Below are positions 15,124 through 22,338 of a stretch of 37,655 nucleotides of DNA, piece after piece (position 1 is the stretch's first letter; every line of letters begins with the position of its first letter). The stretch is taken from assembly GCA_038215095.1 (NCBI GenBank), contig JBBQRG010000025.1, positions 1 to 37,655 on the forward strand, written 5' to 3'. Source of the DNA: DATACN01 sp038215095 (lineage in GTDB: Bacteria; Actinomycetota; Thermoleophilia; Solirubrobacterales; Thermoleophilaceae). The position numbers and the translations under genes were made by a program. The notes under the pieces are model-generated. The model was not told where the DNA came from. It made no database searches and saw only the letters and a list, made by a program, of their open reading frames with translations.

Positions 15124-15896
15124 TGCTCGCTTTCATTGGGCTGGTCGCCGCCACATCGCTAGCCGGCCTTCTCGTGGCCCTGTCGGTCACCTGGCTGCGC
15201 GTAAGCCGAGCCGGCGCGGTCGGCTGCACGCAAACGGCTGACGCCCTCGTCGTATTCGGCGCGGAGGTGCTCCCAAGCGGCCCCTGTGCCGAGCTCATGG
15301 CCAGGTTGCGCCAAGCCGCGGCGCTCTACTTCGAGGGCCGCGCGCCCTTGATCGTGTGCAGCGGCGGGAACCCCGGTCCGGAGTCCGAGGCAGAGGCGAT
15401 GCGCGCCGCGCTGATGCGCGAGGGCGTGCCCGCCTCGGCCATCCGGGTCGACGAGCAGGGGAGCTGCACCCGAAAGACGATCGCCGGCGTGGGACAGCAC
15501 TTTGGCAACGGGCAGGTGGTCCTGGCGGTCAGCTCGCCGTACCACATGCACCGCATCCTTCTCGAGGCCGGACGCCAGGGCGTGGCGCTGCGCGGGGCCC
15601 CCGCGCCCCCCACCCCGATCATGCGCCGGAGCGGGCCGCGCCTGCGCCAGCAGCTCAGGGAGGTGGTGGCGATCTGGTGGTACTCGGTAAGTCCCTCAGC
15701 CGTGCCCGTACGCGGGGCGCGCGAAGCCGACCACGGCGGAGCGGGGACGAGCGCGGGTGTAGACGCCCTCCGTCCCGCCCTCGCCCGACGGCGTGTTCCC
15801 CTCGACGGTGAGGATGTGAGTCTCGCCGCCGAGCAGGACCTCCGCGCCCACGTGGATACCCATGTGGTCGATCTCCCCCTCGGCTTCGACGCTTAG
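15120..15896 (+). CDS. YdcF-like (DUF218) membrane-associated protein with unusual C-terminal extension
   Basis: The first 185 residues form a DUF218/SanA-YdcF-like protein: an N-terminal membrane helix (residues 2-25), ALVVFGAEVLPSGPCAELMA, LIVCSGGNPGPESEAEAMRA, RVDEQGSCTRKTIAGV and LAVSSPYHMHRILLEAGRQG. Homologues normally end near REVVAIWWY. Here the frame continues about 73 residues to 15896, entirely antisense to the CHAP gene, with no protein-like character. A natural stop (TAA at 15689) exists one frame over, so the tail may come from a one-base indel. It is coupled to the GT2 gene by ATGA. Confidence 0.7.
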   Translation: MMLAFIGLVAATSLAGLLVALSVTWLRVSRAGAVGCTQTADALVVFGAEVLPSGPCAELMARLRQAAALYFEGRAPLIVCSGGNPGPESEAEAMRAALMREGVPASAIRVDEQGSCTRKTIAGVGQHFGNGQVVLAVSSPYHMHRILLEAGRQGVALRGAPAPPTPIMRRSGPRLRQQLREVVAIWWYSVSPSAVPVRGAREADHGGAGTSAGVDALRPALARRRVPLDGEDVSLAAEQDLRAHVDTHVVDLPLGFDA

Positions 15897-16199
15897 CAGC
15901 ACAAGGTCGCCGAGCCGGCCCGCGTCCCACTCGGACCACGACACGAAACCGTGGCTACCGCGCTGCGCCCACTCCCTGACGTGGGGGACCCAGACGATCT
16001 TCGCCGGCACCGCCACGCCGGCGACGCGGCGAAGGGCGTAGCCGAGGAAGGCCCCGCACCACGGCTGGCCGATCATCCAGTCCCCGAACTCGCGCTGCCA
16101 CTCCTCGATGCCGGGCCCGCGGTTCGAGCCGGGAGGCTGCTCCTGCGTGCCAACCTGCGCCTGGCACCAGGCCACGGTTGACCGCGCGGCGGCGGTCAC
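15696..16199 (-). CDS. CHAP-domain cysteine peptidase/amidase
   Basis: A 167-residue protein with a CHAP-type papain-like fold used in peptidoglycan hydrolases. The likely nucleophile is Cys in GQPWCGAFLGYALRR (about residue 48), the His is in DHMGIHVG (about 113), and the third residue is in VEGNT. The segment AGRLGDLVLLSVE matches the usual W-x-x-GDxV strand. No signal peptide or cell-wall-binding repeat is present, so export or action in the cytoplasm is unclear. The GTG start overlaps the stop of the upstream GT/kinase fusion (GTGA), making it the last gene of the ABC-exporter operon. Confidence 0.75.
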   Translation of the reverse strand: MTAAARSTVAWCQAQVGTQEQPPGSNRGPGIEEWQREFGDWMIGQPWCGAFLGYALRRVAGVAVPAKIVWVPHVREWAQRGSHGFVSWSEWDAGRLGDLVLLSVEAEGEIDHMGIHVGAEVLLGGETHILTVEGNTPSGEGGTEGVYTRARPRSAVVGFARPAYGHG

Positions 16200-18085
16200 G
16201 AGTCGAGCAGCGGCAGCAGCACCGCCCAGTTGCGCTCAACGTCACGGCTCAGGGTCAGCCGCCAGACCTTGGCGCGCGCCAGCGCCGAAGCGCACGCCGC
16301 GGCACGGCGCGCCCCCGGGCGGACCTGGCGCAGCACGTCGAGCGGCCCACCCTGGAGCAAGAACTCCATCCCCTGGTAGATCCCCACGCCGACGACCCCT
16401 TCCCGCAGGAGCGTGCCGGTGGCCGACGCGCGCGACATCTGCTCGAGCCGCGGCTCGCGGCCCAGCGCGTGCCGCCCGATCACCAGGTGGCGGATCGGCT
16501 GCGGCCTGCGCTCGACGCGGTCCGCGAAGCTCGCCAGGTCGAGCGCCAGCTTCGCGTCGAACTCCATGCGCTCGATCCGACGGACGTCGCCCTCCGGGAG
16601 GCTTGCGGCGTCTGTCGGGTTCACCCCGATGCGAAGCATGAACGGGTGCAGCCGCCCCCGCCGGTCGAGCAGCGGGCTGTCGTCGGAGAGGAGCCGAACG
16701 CCCGGTTCCTTGAGGGCGCGCACCGCCAGCGTGCTCTTGCCGCCCCCCGAGGGCATCATCACCGCGACGGCGCCGGATTGGCCCACGAGGCCGACCGCGT
16801 GGAGGCGCATGAAGCCGAGCGACTCCACGTGCTGGCCGATGTGCGAGAGCAGGTAGAGATAGGCCGCCTCGTGCACCAGGTGCGCGTCCTCGCCTTGCAC
16901 CGTCACCCTCCGGCTGTCTCGATCGACCACCGACACGGCGCGTCCGAAGTAGTCGACGACCGTCCGCCCGCCCGACTTGAAGACGACGTTGCGCGGGGTG
17001 ACGAACGCGGCGGTCAGCTCGCCGAAACGGTCGTAGTCGGGGGGCCGCCGTTCCACAACGATCTCGAGATCGGGCTGGTTCGCCGGCGCTGCCGTCTCGA
17101 AGAACGCGAAGTCCAGCGCAATCCCCTCGAGCACCGCGGGCCAATCGCCTCGCACCGCCACCTTGAGCCCATAGACGTCGAGGTTCGGCCCGCGGCCGGC
17201 AGCGGGCGGCCCTTGCGGGGCAGGGGCGGCGTCGGCGGCAGGCGCGGAGCCGCGCGCGGTCAGCAGGCCGGCGCAGAAGGCCGCGGTTGCCGGCAGCAGC
17301 AGCGGCCAGCCACGCACCAGTGCGCGCCGGCCGCCCCGGCTCGTGCCGCGCCAGGTCGAGCGCACGCAGCGCTTCACGTTCACGACGGCGTGCAGCGCCA
17401 CCTCTCGCCGGGAGGGCTGTCCTTGAAGCAGGTCGAGCGCCGCCAGGGCGCGCCGGCCGCGCGCGAAGTGCTCGGCGAGCAGCGCCGCCGCGCGGGTGGG
17501 GTGGCGGTGGGCGGTCTGGATCTCGGGCGCCCACTCGATCGGCACGTCGAGGCGGCCGTTGAAGTCGGTGTCCTCGCCAGTGCGCAGGTCCTCCCTGAAG
17601 CGGCCATGGCGCTCGAACAGCTCGCGCGCATAGGAGACGCTGTAGAGCTTTCTGCCGTCCGCGGGCGCCGTGGGCATGCGCGTGTGGAACATCAACATGT
17701 GGGCGGCCTGGGCGGCGGCGCTGTACGGGTAGGCGCTCACCATCGCGCTGCTCACCGCCGCGGCCCCGGCGCGGTGGCGCCGCAGGCGGCCCGCTGCCCA
17801 CCCTGGCTGGGCGACGCAGTCGGCCGCGAGGAAGGAGACGAACGGCGCGCTCGTCGCATCGAGCCCCAGGTTGCGCGCGCCGCCGGGGTAGTGGCGCTTG
17901 TCGCGGTGTACGAGCGGCACGTCCAGTCCGGCTGCTCGCAACGTCGCGGCGGCATCGCCACCGCCCGTGTTCACGACGACCACCTCGACCGGCTCCTCCT
18001 GCGCCAGCAGCGAGCGGACAGCCGCGACAAGACCCGGCTCGTCGCCCAGGCTCATCACGACACAGGCGAGCTGCGGCTCGCTCAC
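16196..18085 (-). CDS. GT2 glycosyltransferase fused to an HPr-kinase-like P-loop domain
   Basis: A 629-residue two-domain protein. Residues 1-230 are a GT2-type domain: LACVVMSLGDEPGLVAAVRS, VEVVVVNTGGGD, GGARNLGLD (69-77), FLAADC (85-90) and TGEDTDFNGRL (169-179). A hydrophobic helix follows at about 260-277. Residues 300-629 contain an HprK/ScmC-like ATPase core with Walker A MPSGGGKST (444-452) and LLSDDSPLL (465-473). GTG 18085 overlaps the upstream ABC ATPase stop (GTGA). HprK-like domains in exopolysaccharide and peptide clusters are thought to phosphorylate a small partner; the fusion to a GT is uncommon to my knowledge. It lies in a Wzm/Wzt-like export operon. Confidence 0.75.
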   Translation of the reverse strand: MSEPQLACVVMSLGDEPGLVAAVRSLLAQEEPVEVVVVNTGGGDAAATLRAAGLDVPLVHRDKRHYPGGARNLGLDATSAPFVSFLAADCVAQPGWAAGRLRRHRAGAAAVSSAMVSAYPYSAAAQAAHMLMFHTRMPTAPADGRKLYSVSYARELFERHGRFREDLRTGEDTDFNGRLDVPIEWAPEIQTAHRHPTRAAALLAEHFARGRRALAALDLLQGQPSRREVALHAVVNVKRCVRSTWRGTSRGGRRALVRGWPLLLPATAAFCAGLLTARGSAPAADAAPAPQGPPAAGRGPNLDVYGLKVAVRGDWPAVLEGIALDFAFFETAAPANQPDLEIVVERRPPDYDRFGELTAAFVTPRNVVFKSGGRTVVDYFGRAVSVVDRDSRRVTVQGEDAHLVHEAAYLYLLSHIGQHVESLGFMRLHAVGLVGQSGAVAVMMPSGGGKSTLAVRALKEPGVRLLSDDSPLLDRRGRLHPFMLRIGVNPTDAASLPEGDVRRIERMEFDAKLALDLASFADRVERRPQPIRHLVIGRHALGREPRLEQMSRASATGTLLREGVVGVGIYQGMEFLLQGGPLDVLRQVRPGARRAAACASALARAKVWRLTLSRDVERNWAVLLPLLDS

Positions 18086-18804
18086 GCCGCCTCGCTCACG
18101 TACTGGCGCCGCACTCCCTCGAATGGCCCGTCCAGCTGCACCCGTCCCCGGCTCATCCACAGGGCGCGGGTGCACAGCGTCCCAAGCATGTCGTGATCGT
18201 GGCCCGCGGCCACCACGATGCCGCCGCGCTCGACGATCTCGCGCGCGCGGTCGGCGATGTAGCGGCGGAACTCGTGGTCGAGCGCCTCGTGCACCTCGTC
18301 GAGCAGCAGCACGTTCGGCTCCAGGTACTCCGCCACCGCGAAGCCCAGCCGCGCTCGCATCCCCTGCGAGAAGCTCGCCACGGGGCGCTCGAACGCGTCC
18401 GCCAGCGCGGTGCGCTCCTTGATCTGCTCCACGGCGGCGGCGGCTCGCCGCCGCTCCACCCCCGCGAGCACCGCCAGCAGCCGGGCGTTCTCCCGGCCGG
18501 TCAGCGACCAGAGAAGACCCGCCTCGATGGAGAGCAGCGAGCCCACCCGGCCGCGCACGGCGAGCTCTCCGTGGTCGGGCTCGTACACGCCCGCGAGCGT
18601 GCGCAGGAGCGTGGTCTTGCCCGAGCCGCTCGGGCCGATCAGCGCGATCGCCTCGCCGCCCTCCGCCGCGAAGCTCACGTCCCTCAGGCCATAGACGGTC
18701 GAGATGCCGCGCCGAAGGCGCGCCTGCGCCGGTGTCACGAGGCGCTTGCCGCGATCCATGAAGAAGCTGACGGCGAGCGCTTTAGCGTGAATGGAGCTGG
18801 TCAC
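18082..18804 (-). CDS. ABC transporter ATP-binding protein (polysaccharide export type)
   Basis: A 240-residue ATPase. Walker A is GPSGSGKTT, the signature is SFSQGMRARLGFAVA, and Walker B is NVLLLDEVHEALD with an H-like region AAGHDHDM. The N-terminal region GLRDVSFAAEGGEAIALIG and the order ATPase-permease resemble Wzt/TagH exporters. GTG 18804 overlaps the permease stop as GTGA. It works with the ABC-2 permease encoded just upstream to move a polymer or lipid-linked glycan across the cytoplasmic membrane. The protein lacks the extra C-terminal carbohydrate-binding domain of some Wzt proteins. Confidence 0.88.
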   Translation of the reverse strand: MTSSIHAKALAVSFFMDRGKRLVTPAQARLRRGISTVYGLRDVSFAAEGGEAIALIGPSGSGKTTLLRTLAGVYEPDHGELAVRGRVGSLLSIEAGLLWSLTGRENARLLAVLAGVERRRAAAAVEQIKERTALADAFERPVASFSQGMRARLGFAVAEYLEPNVLLLDEVHEALDHEFRRYIADRAREIVERGGIVVAAGHDHDMLGTLCTRALWMSRGRVQLDGPFEGVRRQYVSEAA

Positions 18805-19544
18805 AGGACCTTGGCGAACTGCTGCTGTTCTCTCCTGTACAACGGCACGAACAGGGCCAAAAGTGCGAGCGCGAAGGCACACGGGTAAAGCAGCTCCCAC
18901 GCCGGCGGGCTCGTGCCATAGAGCAGCGCGTGCCGGTAGGCCTCGAACAGGCCGGTCAGCGGGTTGAGCCGCACCAGGTCGTGCGCGCCGCCCGGGATGC
19001 TCGCCAGCGGCACAAGCCCGGGCGCGACGAAGAACAGCGTGCGCATCAGGCTCATGGCCAGCGTGCGCAGGTCCTGGAACCACAGCCCGAACAGCGCGGC
19101 CGGATAGGAGAACGCCAGCGCGAGCAGGAGCGTGATGGCCACCGCCGCCGGCAGCCAGAGCAGCGACGCGCTGGGCGCTACGCCGTAGACGGCCATCAGC
19201 ACTACGAACAGCAGCAGGCTGGCACCGAAGGCGGCGGCCTGGGTGAGCGCCGACGCGGCGGGGATCAGCATCCGCCGGAACGGCATGTTGAGGATGATCG
19301 AGCGCCGCGAGGCGATCGCGGTCATCGCATTGGCCACAGTCAGGCTGATCAGCTGAAACGGCAGCACCGCACAGGTCAGGCTGAGCCCCGGCGCACGTCC
19401 CGGGCGGTCGAGCACGAAGACCACCAGCACGAGGTAGACGCCGACCAGGAAGAACGGCTCGAGCAGCCAGTTGAGCAGCTGGGCATAGCCCCGGCCGAAG
19501 CGCACCCGCAGGTCGGCCGCGGCCAGCGCCAGCGCCACGTCCAT
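18801..19544 (-). CDS. ABC-2 type permease (Wzm/TagG-like)
   Basis: A 247-residue membrane protein with about six helices and ABC-2 marks: LLNWLLEPFFLVGVYLVLVV at the N-terminus, SRRSIILNMPFRRMLIPAAS, FSYPAALFGLWFQDLR and LNPLTGLFEAYRHALLYG near the end. These match permeases that export polysaccharides or teichoic acids. It heads an operon with the ATPase, a GT2/HPr-kinase-like fusion and a CHAP protein, all joined by 4-base GTGA overlaps. The ATG at 19544 faces a divergent polysaccharide deacetylase, 115 bases away. Confidence 0.88.
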   Translation of the reverse strand: MDVALALAAADLRVRFGRGYAQLLNWLLEPFFLVGVYLVLVVFVLDRPGRAPGLSLTCAVLPFQLISLTVANAMTAIASRRSIILNMPFRRMLIPAASALTQAAAFGASLLLFVVLMAVYGVAPSASLLWLPAAVAITLLLALAFSYPAALFGLWFQDLRTLAMSLMRTLFFVAPGLVPLASIPGGAHDLVRLNPLTGLFEAYRHALLYGTSPPAWELLYPCAFALALLALFVPLYRREQQQFAKVL

Positions 19545-19659
19545 GCTGCGGCGGAGCGACCGGTGGAACCGGCGCGGCAGGACCCCAGGCGGGGCGGCGT
19601 TAGTGTGCGCGATGGCCGTCTTCGAGGCGATCGGGCCACGATAAGGCAGCCCTGCGTGG

Positions 19660-20463
19660 ATGGCGAACGCACGACGCCCCGTGAGACGACCAAGTCAACT
19701 GCTCGCGATGCTCGCAATCGCCCTCGGCGCGCTGACATCGAGCTGCCTGGGCGGGGACCACATAGGGTCGCCCTCGACCGATTGCAGGGCGGCGACCATC
19801 CGGGCCGGCGGGCCGAAGGGCCGGAACGCCAGAGTCCAGCGGGTCGGGCAGATCCCAACCCGGCTACCGACCTCGCGGCGCGTCGTCGCGCTCACCTTCG
19901 ACGCCGGGGGCAATGCGGGCGGCGCGGCGAAGATTTTTGCAGCGCTGCGCCAGACCGGCGCAGAGGCGACGTTCTTCATGACCGGCCGCTGGGCCGAGGG
20001 CTATCCGGGCTGGGCTCGCCGTATCGCGGCCCGCTACCCCATCGCCGACCACACGTGCGATCACCGCGACCTCACGGGTCTCTCACGCTTCCAGATCGAG
20101 CGCGAGATCGTCACGGGGGCAAGGTCGATCAGGCGCGTTACCGGTCGGCCGCCGTCTCCGCTCTTCCGCTTCCCGTACGGAGCGGGCAGCCCGGCGCCAC
20201 TGGGAATCGCCAATCGGCTCGGCTACACCGCCGTCGGCTGGACCGTCGACAGCCTGGGCTGGGAAGGCACCTCGAGGGGCCGGACCCGTAACACGGTCAT
20301 CGAGCGTGCACTCGGCCATCTCGAGCCCGGCGAGATCATCCTCATGCACACCGGAGCCAACCCGGACGACCACTCGACCCTCGACGCGGACGCCCTCCCC
20401 ACGATCATCGGCACGATGCGCCGGCGCGGCTACACGTTCGTGACCCTGAGCGCGTACCTCTAG
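19660..20463 (+). CDS. Polysaccharide deacetylase (CE4/NodB) with N-terminal export signal
   Basis: A 267-residue NodB-fold protein. An Arg-rich N-terminus, a hydrophobic stretch (residues 13-27) and Cys-29 suggest secretion, perhaps as a lipoprotein, although the box TSSC is not ideal. Motif 1 is TFDAG (79-83) where most members have TFDDG, so one metal-ligand Asp is Ala. Motif 2 is HTCDH (131-135), motif 3 RFPYG (170-174), motif 4 VDSLGW and motif 5 LMHTG (229-232). It would remove N-acetyl groups from an extracellular glycan or peptidoglycan. Divergent from the exporter operon, it probably acts on the same surface polymer. Confidence 0.83.
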   Translation: MANARRPVRRPSQLLAMLAIALGALTSSCLGGDHIGSPSTDCRAATIRAGGPKGRNARVQRVGQIPTRLPTSRRVVALTFDAGGNAGGAAKIFAALRQTGAEATFFMTGRWAEGYPGWARRIAARYPIADHTCDHRDLTGLSRFQIEREIVTGARSIRRVTGRPPSPLFRFPYGAGSPAPLGIANRLGYTAVGWTVDSLGWEGTSRGRTRNTVIERALGHLEPGEIILMHTGANPDDHSTLDADALPTIIGTMRRRGYTFVTLSAYL

Positions 20464-20486
20464 GGGGTCCCCCGCCGAATAGCCGG

Positions 20487-21086
20487 TCAAGCGCTAGCGA
20501 CCAGGGAAGCCATTAGGGCAGCGGCTTCGGCGTCGGTGAGCCGCTGCTCGCGGACAAGCGACTTCCAGGTTCCGAAAGAGATCGCGTGGCCGATCGCGGA
20601 CCCTGTCCGGCGGCGTGTGTTGCCCCGCAGCTTTCGTCCCGCCATGAGCGTGTCGCCCGCCGCGGCGAGGTAGCCGCGCATCGCGGCGAAGCGTTCCTCG
20701 ACCATGGGGACGGTCTTCTCATCGCGGAAGAGGTTGTCGAGCATGCGTTCCGTCTGCCGGTAGAACGCGAACAGCTCGCCGAGGGATACGCCCAGGCGTT
20801 CGTCCGGGTCGGCAATCGCCGCCCAGGCGCCGAGGTCAGGCAGCGGGTTGGCGGCTGCCCAGTGCGCGTTGCACGCGTCGAACAGCGCCGCTTCGTCGGG
20901 AAAGTGGCGATAGACCGTCGAGCGACGGACGCCCGCGTGCGCGGCTACGGCGCTGATGGAGGTCCTGGACGGCCCAAGGGTGCCGTGCAGCTCGACAGCG
21001 CTTTCGGTGATCCGACGCCGAGTCTGCTCCTGCGACTCCGCACGACGCTTCATCCGATACTGGCGTTTCTGTATTTCGTCGGTCAC
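20487..21086 (-). CDS. TetR-family transcriptional regulator
   Basis: A 199-residue protein with a TetR helix-turn-helix near the N-terminus: RRRITESAVELHGTLGPSRT, then ISAVAAHAGVRRSTVYRHFP. The C-terminal ligand domain (FAFYRQTERMLDNLFRDEKT) is typical in length but gives no ligand. GTG 21086 was accepted because the HTH extends close to the start; ATG 21053 is an alternative. It is divergent from a cupin gene, with a consensus promoter between them, and probably represses that gene. The last 23 bases before the convergent deacetylase stop hold only a GGGGGTCCCCC palindrome. Confidence 0.88.
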   Translation of the reverse strand: MTDEIQKRQYRMKRRAESQEQTRRRITESAVELHGTLGPSRTSISAVAAHAGVRRSTVYRHFPDEAALFDACNAHWAAANPLPDLGAWAAIADPDERLGVSLGELFAFYRQTERMLDNLFRDEKTVPMVEERFAAMRGYLAAAGDTLMAGRKLRGNTRRRTGSAIGHAISFGTWKSLVREQRLTDAEAAALMASLVASA

Positions 21087-21101
21087 CTATGTCCGTTCAT
21101 G

Positions 21102-21130
21102 TTGACAGGTCGCGCAAGACCTTGTATAGA
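21102..21130 (+). promoter_or_regulatory. Sigma-70-type promoter of the cupin gene, with nearby repeats
   Basis: TTGACA at 21102-21107 and TATAGA at 21125-21130 are separated by 17 bases, a near-perfect housekeeping promoter reading toward the cupin. A 13-base inverted repeat AGAG-GACAT-CTCT follows at 21135-21147, around the expected transcription start, and TGTC...GACA brackets the -35 box (21090-21107). Either could be the TetR operator. The -35 position starts about 16 bases upstream of the TetR start codon. Confidence 0.6.
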
Positions 21131-21167
21131 TTGAGAGGACATCTCTGTTCGACGAAATGAGGAACCA

Positions 21168-21680
21168 ATGGCAGTGACCGAAGCAGCGCGCGTACTCGGA
21201 CCGAGTGAAGGACACGCCGGGTTCCTTGGCAGCATCGGCGTCCGCTTCATGATCGACGGCGAGACCACCGGCGAGCAGTTCTCGCTGGTCGAGCACCCGA
21301 TGGGGCCCCATGCCCTCGCAGCCCCCCTTCACCGCCACAACCGCGAGGACGAATACAGCTACGTGCTCGAGGGCCGTATGGGAGCGCTCCTCGGCGACGA
21401 GGTCCTCGAGGCCGGCCCCGGGGACCTGGTCTTCAAGCCGCGAGGCGAGTGGCACACGTTCTGGAACGCCGGGGATGACCCGTGCCGGATTCTCGAGATC
21501 ATCTCCCCCGCCGGCTTCGAGCGCTTCTTCGCCGAGCTGGTCGAGCTCGGCGGTGTGGCGCAAGCCGACCCGGAGCACCTCGGCGCTCTCTGCGAGCGCT
21601 ACGCGCTCGAGATGGACCCGGACAGCGTGCCGGGCCTCATCGAGCGCTTCGGCGTCCGCATGCCGGGCGAGCCGGTCTAG
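21168..21680 (+). CDS. Cupin-domain protein
   Basis: A 170-residue cupin. Motif 1 is APLHRHNREDEYSYVLEGRM (His-x-His plus Glu, residues about 52-71) and motif 2 is FKPRGEWHTFWNAG, so a full His/His/Glu/His metal site is present. The C-terminal 55 residues (FERFFAELVELGGVAQADPE) match the family often annotated as quercetin-dioxygenase-like cupins. Substrate unknown. ATGAGGAACCA lies before the ATG and offers a GAGGA ribosome site. Its expression is probably set by the promoter at 21102-21130 and the divergent TetR. Confidence 0.85.
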   Translation: MAVTEAARVLGPSEGHAGFLGSIGVRFMIDGETTGEQFSLVEHPMGPHALAAPLHRHNREDEYSYVLEGRMGALLGDEVLEAGPGDLVFKPRGEWHTFWNAGDDPCRILEIISPAGFERFFAELVELGGVAQADPEHLGALCERYALEMDPDSVPGLIERFGVRMPGEPV

Positions 21681-22099
21681 CTCAAGATGGAGTGGGACGG
21701 CGAGATCCTCGGCAAAAATCGCATCCCCGATCCGAGCGCCGCCGGCTGAATCACGAGCCTGTATTCGTCGATCAGGCGCTCGCGCGTTAGAGCCTGAGCG
21801 AAGCTGGACCCTCCATGTGCGATCAAGTCGTTGCCGGGCTCGCTCTTGAGCGTGGCGACCTCATCGCTCAGCTCGCCGCTGGCGATCCGCGAATCGGCCC
21901 ACTCGGCCTTCTTGATGGTCTTGGAGAAAACGACTTTGGGGATCTCGTTCATCGGCGCCGCGTACTCGCTCGACGAGGTCGGCCAGTAGGCAGACATCTC
22001 CTCATAGGTGACCCGGCCCATCAGATGAGCGCCGGCTCGCCGCACCGAGTCGAGCTTCCATCGCTTGGTCGCGTCGTCCTCGCGTTCGTAGCCCCAGGG
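21680..22099 (-). pseudogene. Dihydrofolate-reductase-family (RibD C-terminal) protein remnant
   Basis: Reading leftward from 22099, the frame gives PWGYERED, then AGAHLMGRVTYEEMSAYWPT, NEIPKVVFSKTIKKAEW, LIAHGGSSFAQALTRERLID and EYRLVIQPAALGSGMRF. These are the middle and C-terminal parts of the DHFR-like reductase family seen next to transcription regulators. The N-terminal strand with the M-x-S-L-D-G motif is absent. At a T5 run (about 21713-21718) the frame slips: the other frame continues AEDLAVPLHLEL, as homologues do. The remnant then runs into the cupin stop. GTG 22045 would start an open frame of 122 codons, but the protein is truncated at both ends. Confidence 0.75.
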
Positions 22100-22169
22100 G
22101 CGGTGGGACGGGCGCGGGGTCAGTATGGCGGGACGTTGGGTTGAGGGGTTGAGGGCAGCGCTCGGGGGT

Positions 22170-22338
22170 CTAGACCGCTGGGCCGTAGGTGAGGCGTTTC
22201 AGCGCGGCGAGCGAATTGGCCGGGCCGGGCCAATGCTCGTCTAGGAGCTCGGGACCGGCGCTTCGCAGCACCCCGCGCAGGACCACGATTGTGAGAAGGG
22301 CGTCGTCACGCTCAGCGCGATCAGAAGCCAGTGCATCG
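22170..22338 (-). other. Coding-like fragment, stop at 22170
   Basis: In the spacer after the CDF gene, one minus frame reads DDALLTIVVLRGVLRSAGPE, then LLDEHWPGPANSLAALKRLT and YGPAV before a TAG at 22170-22172. Codon third positions are G/C-rich and the peptide looks protein-like. No in-frame ATG or GTG was found downstream of the CDF stop, so it is probably the end of a broken gene. The remainder, 22100-22169, holds nothing I can name. Confidence 0.3.

Noticed and set aside
16178..18196. 672-residue plus frame antisense to the GT2/HprK-like gene
   Set aside because: No motif recognised; the minus frame has GT2 and Walker A motifs and fits GTGA overlaps at both ends.
20464..20486. GGGGGTCCCCC between convergent genes as a terminator
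   Set aside because: The palindrome leaves no room for a loop and no T-run follows.
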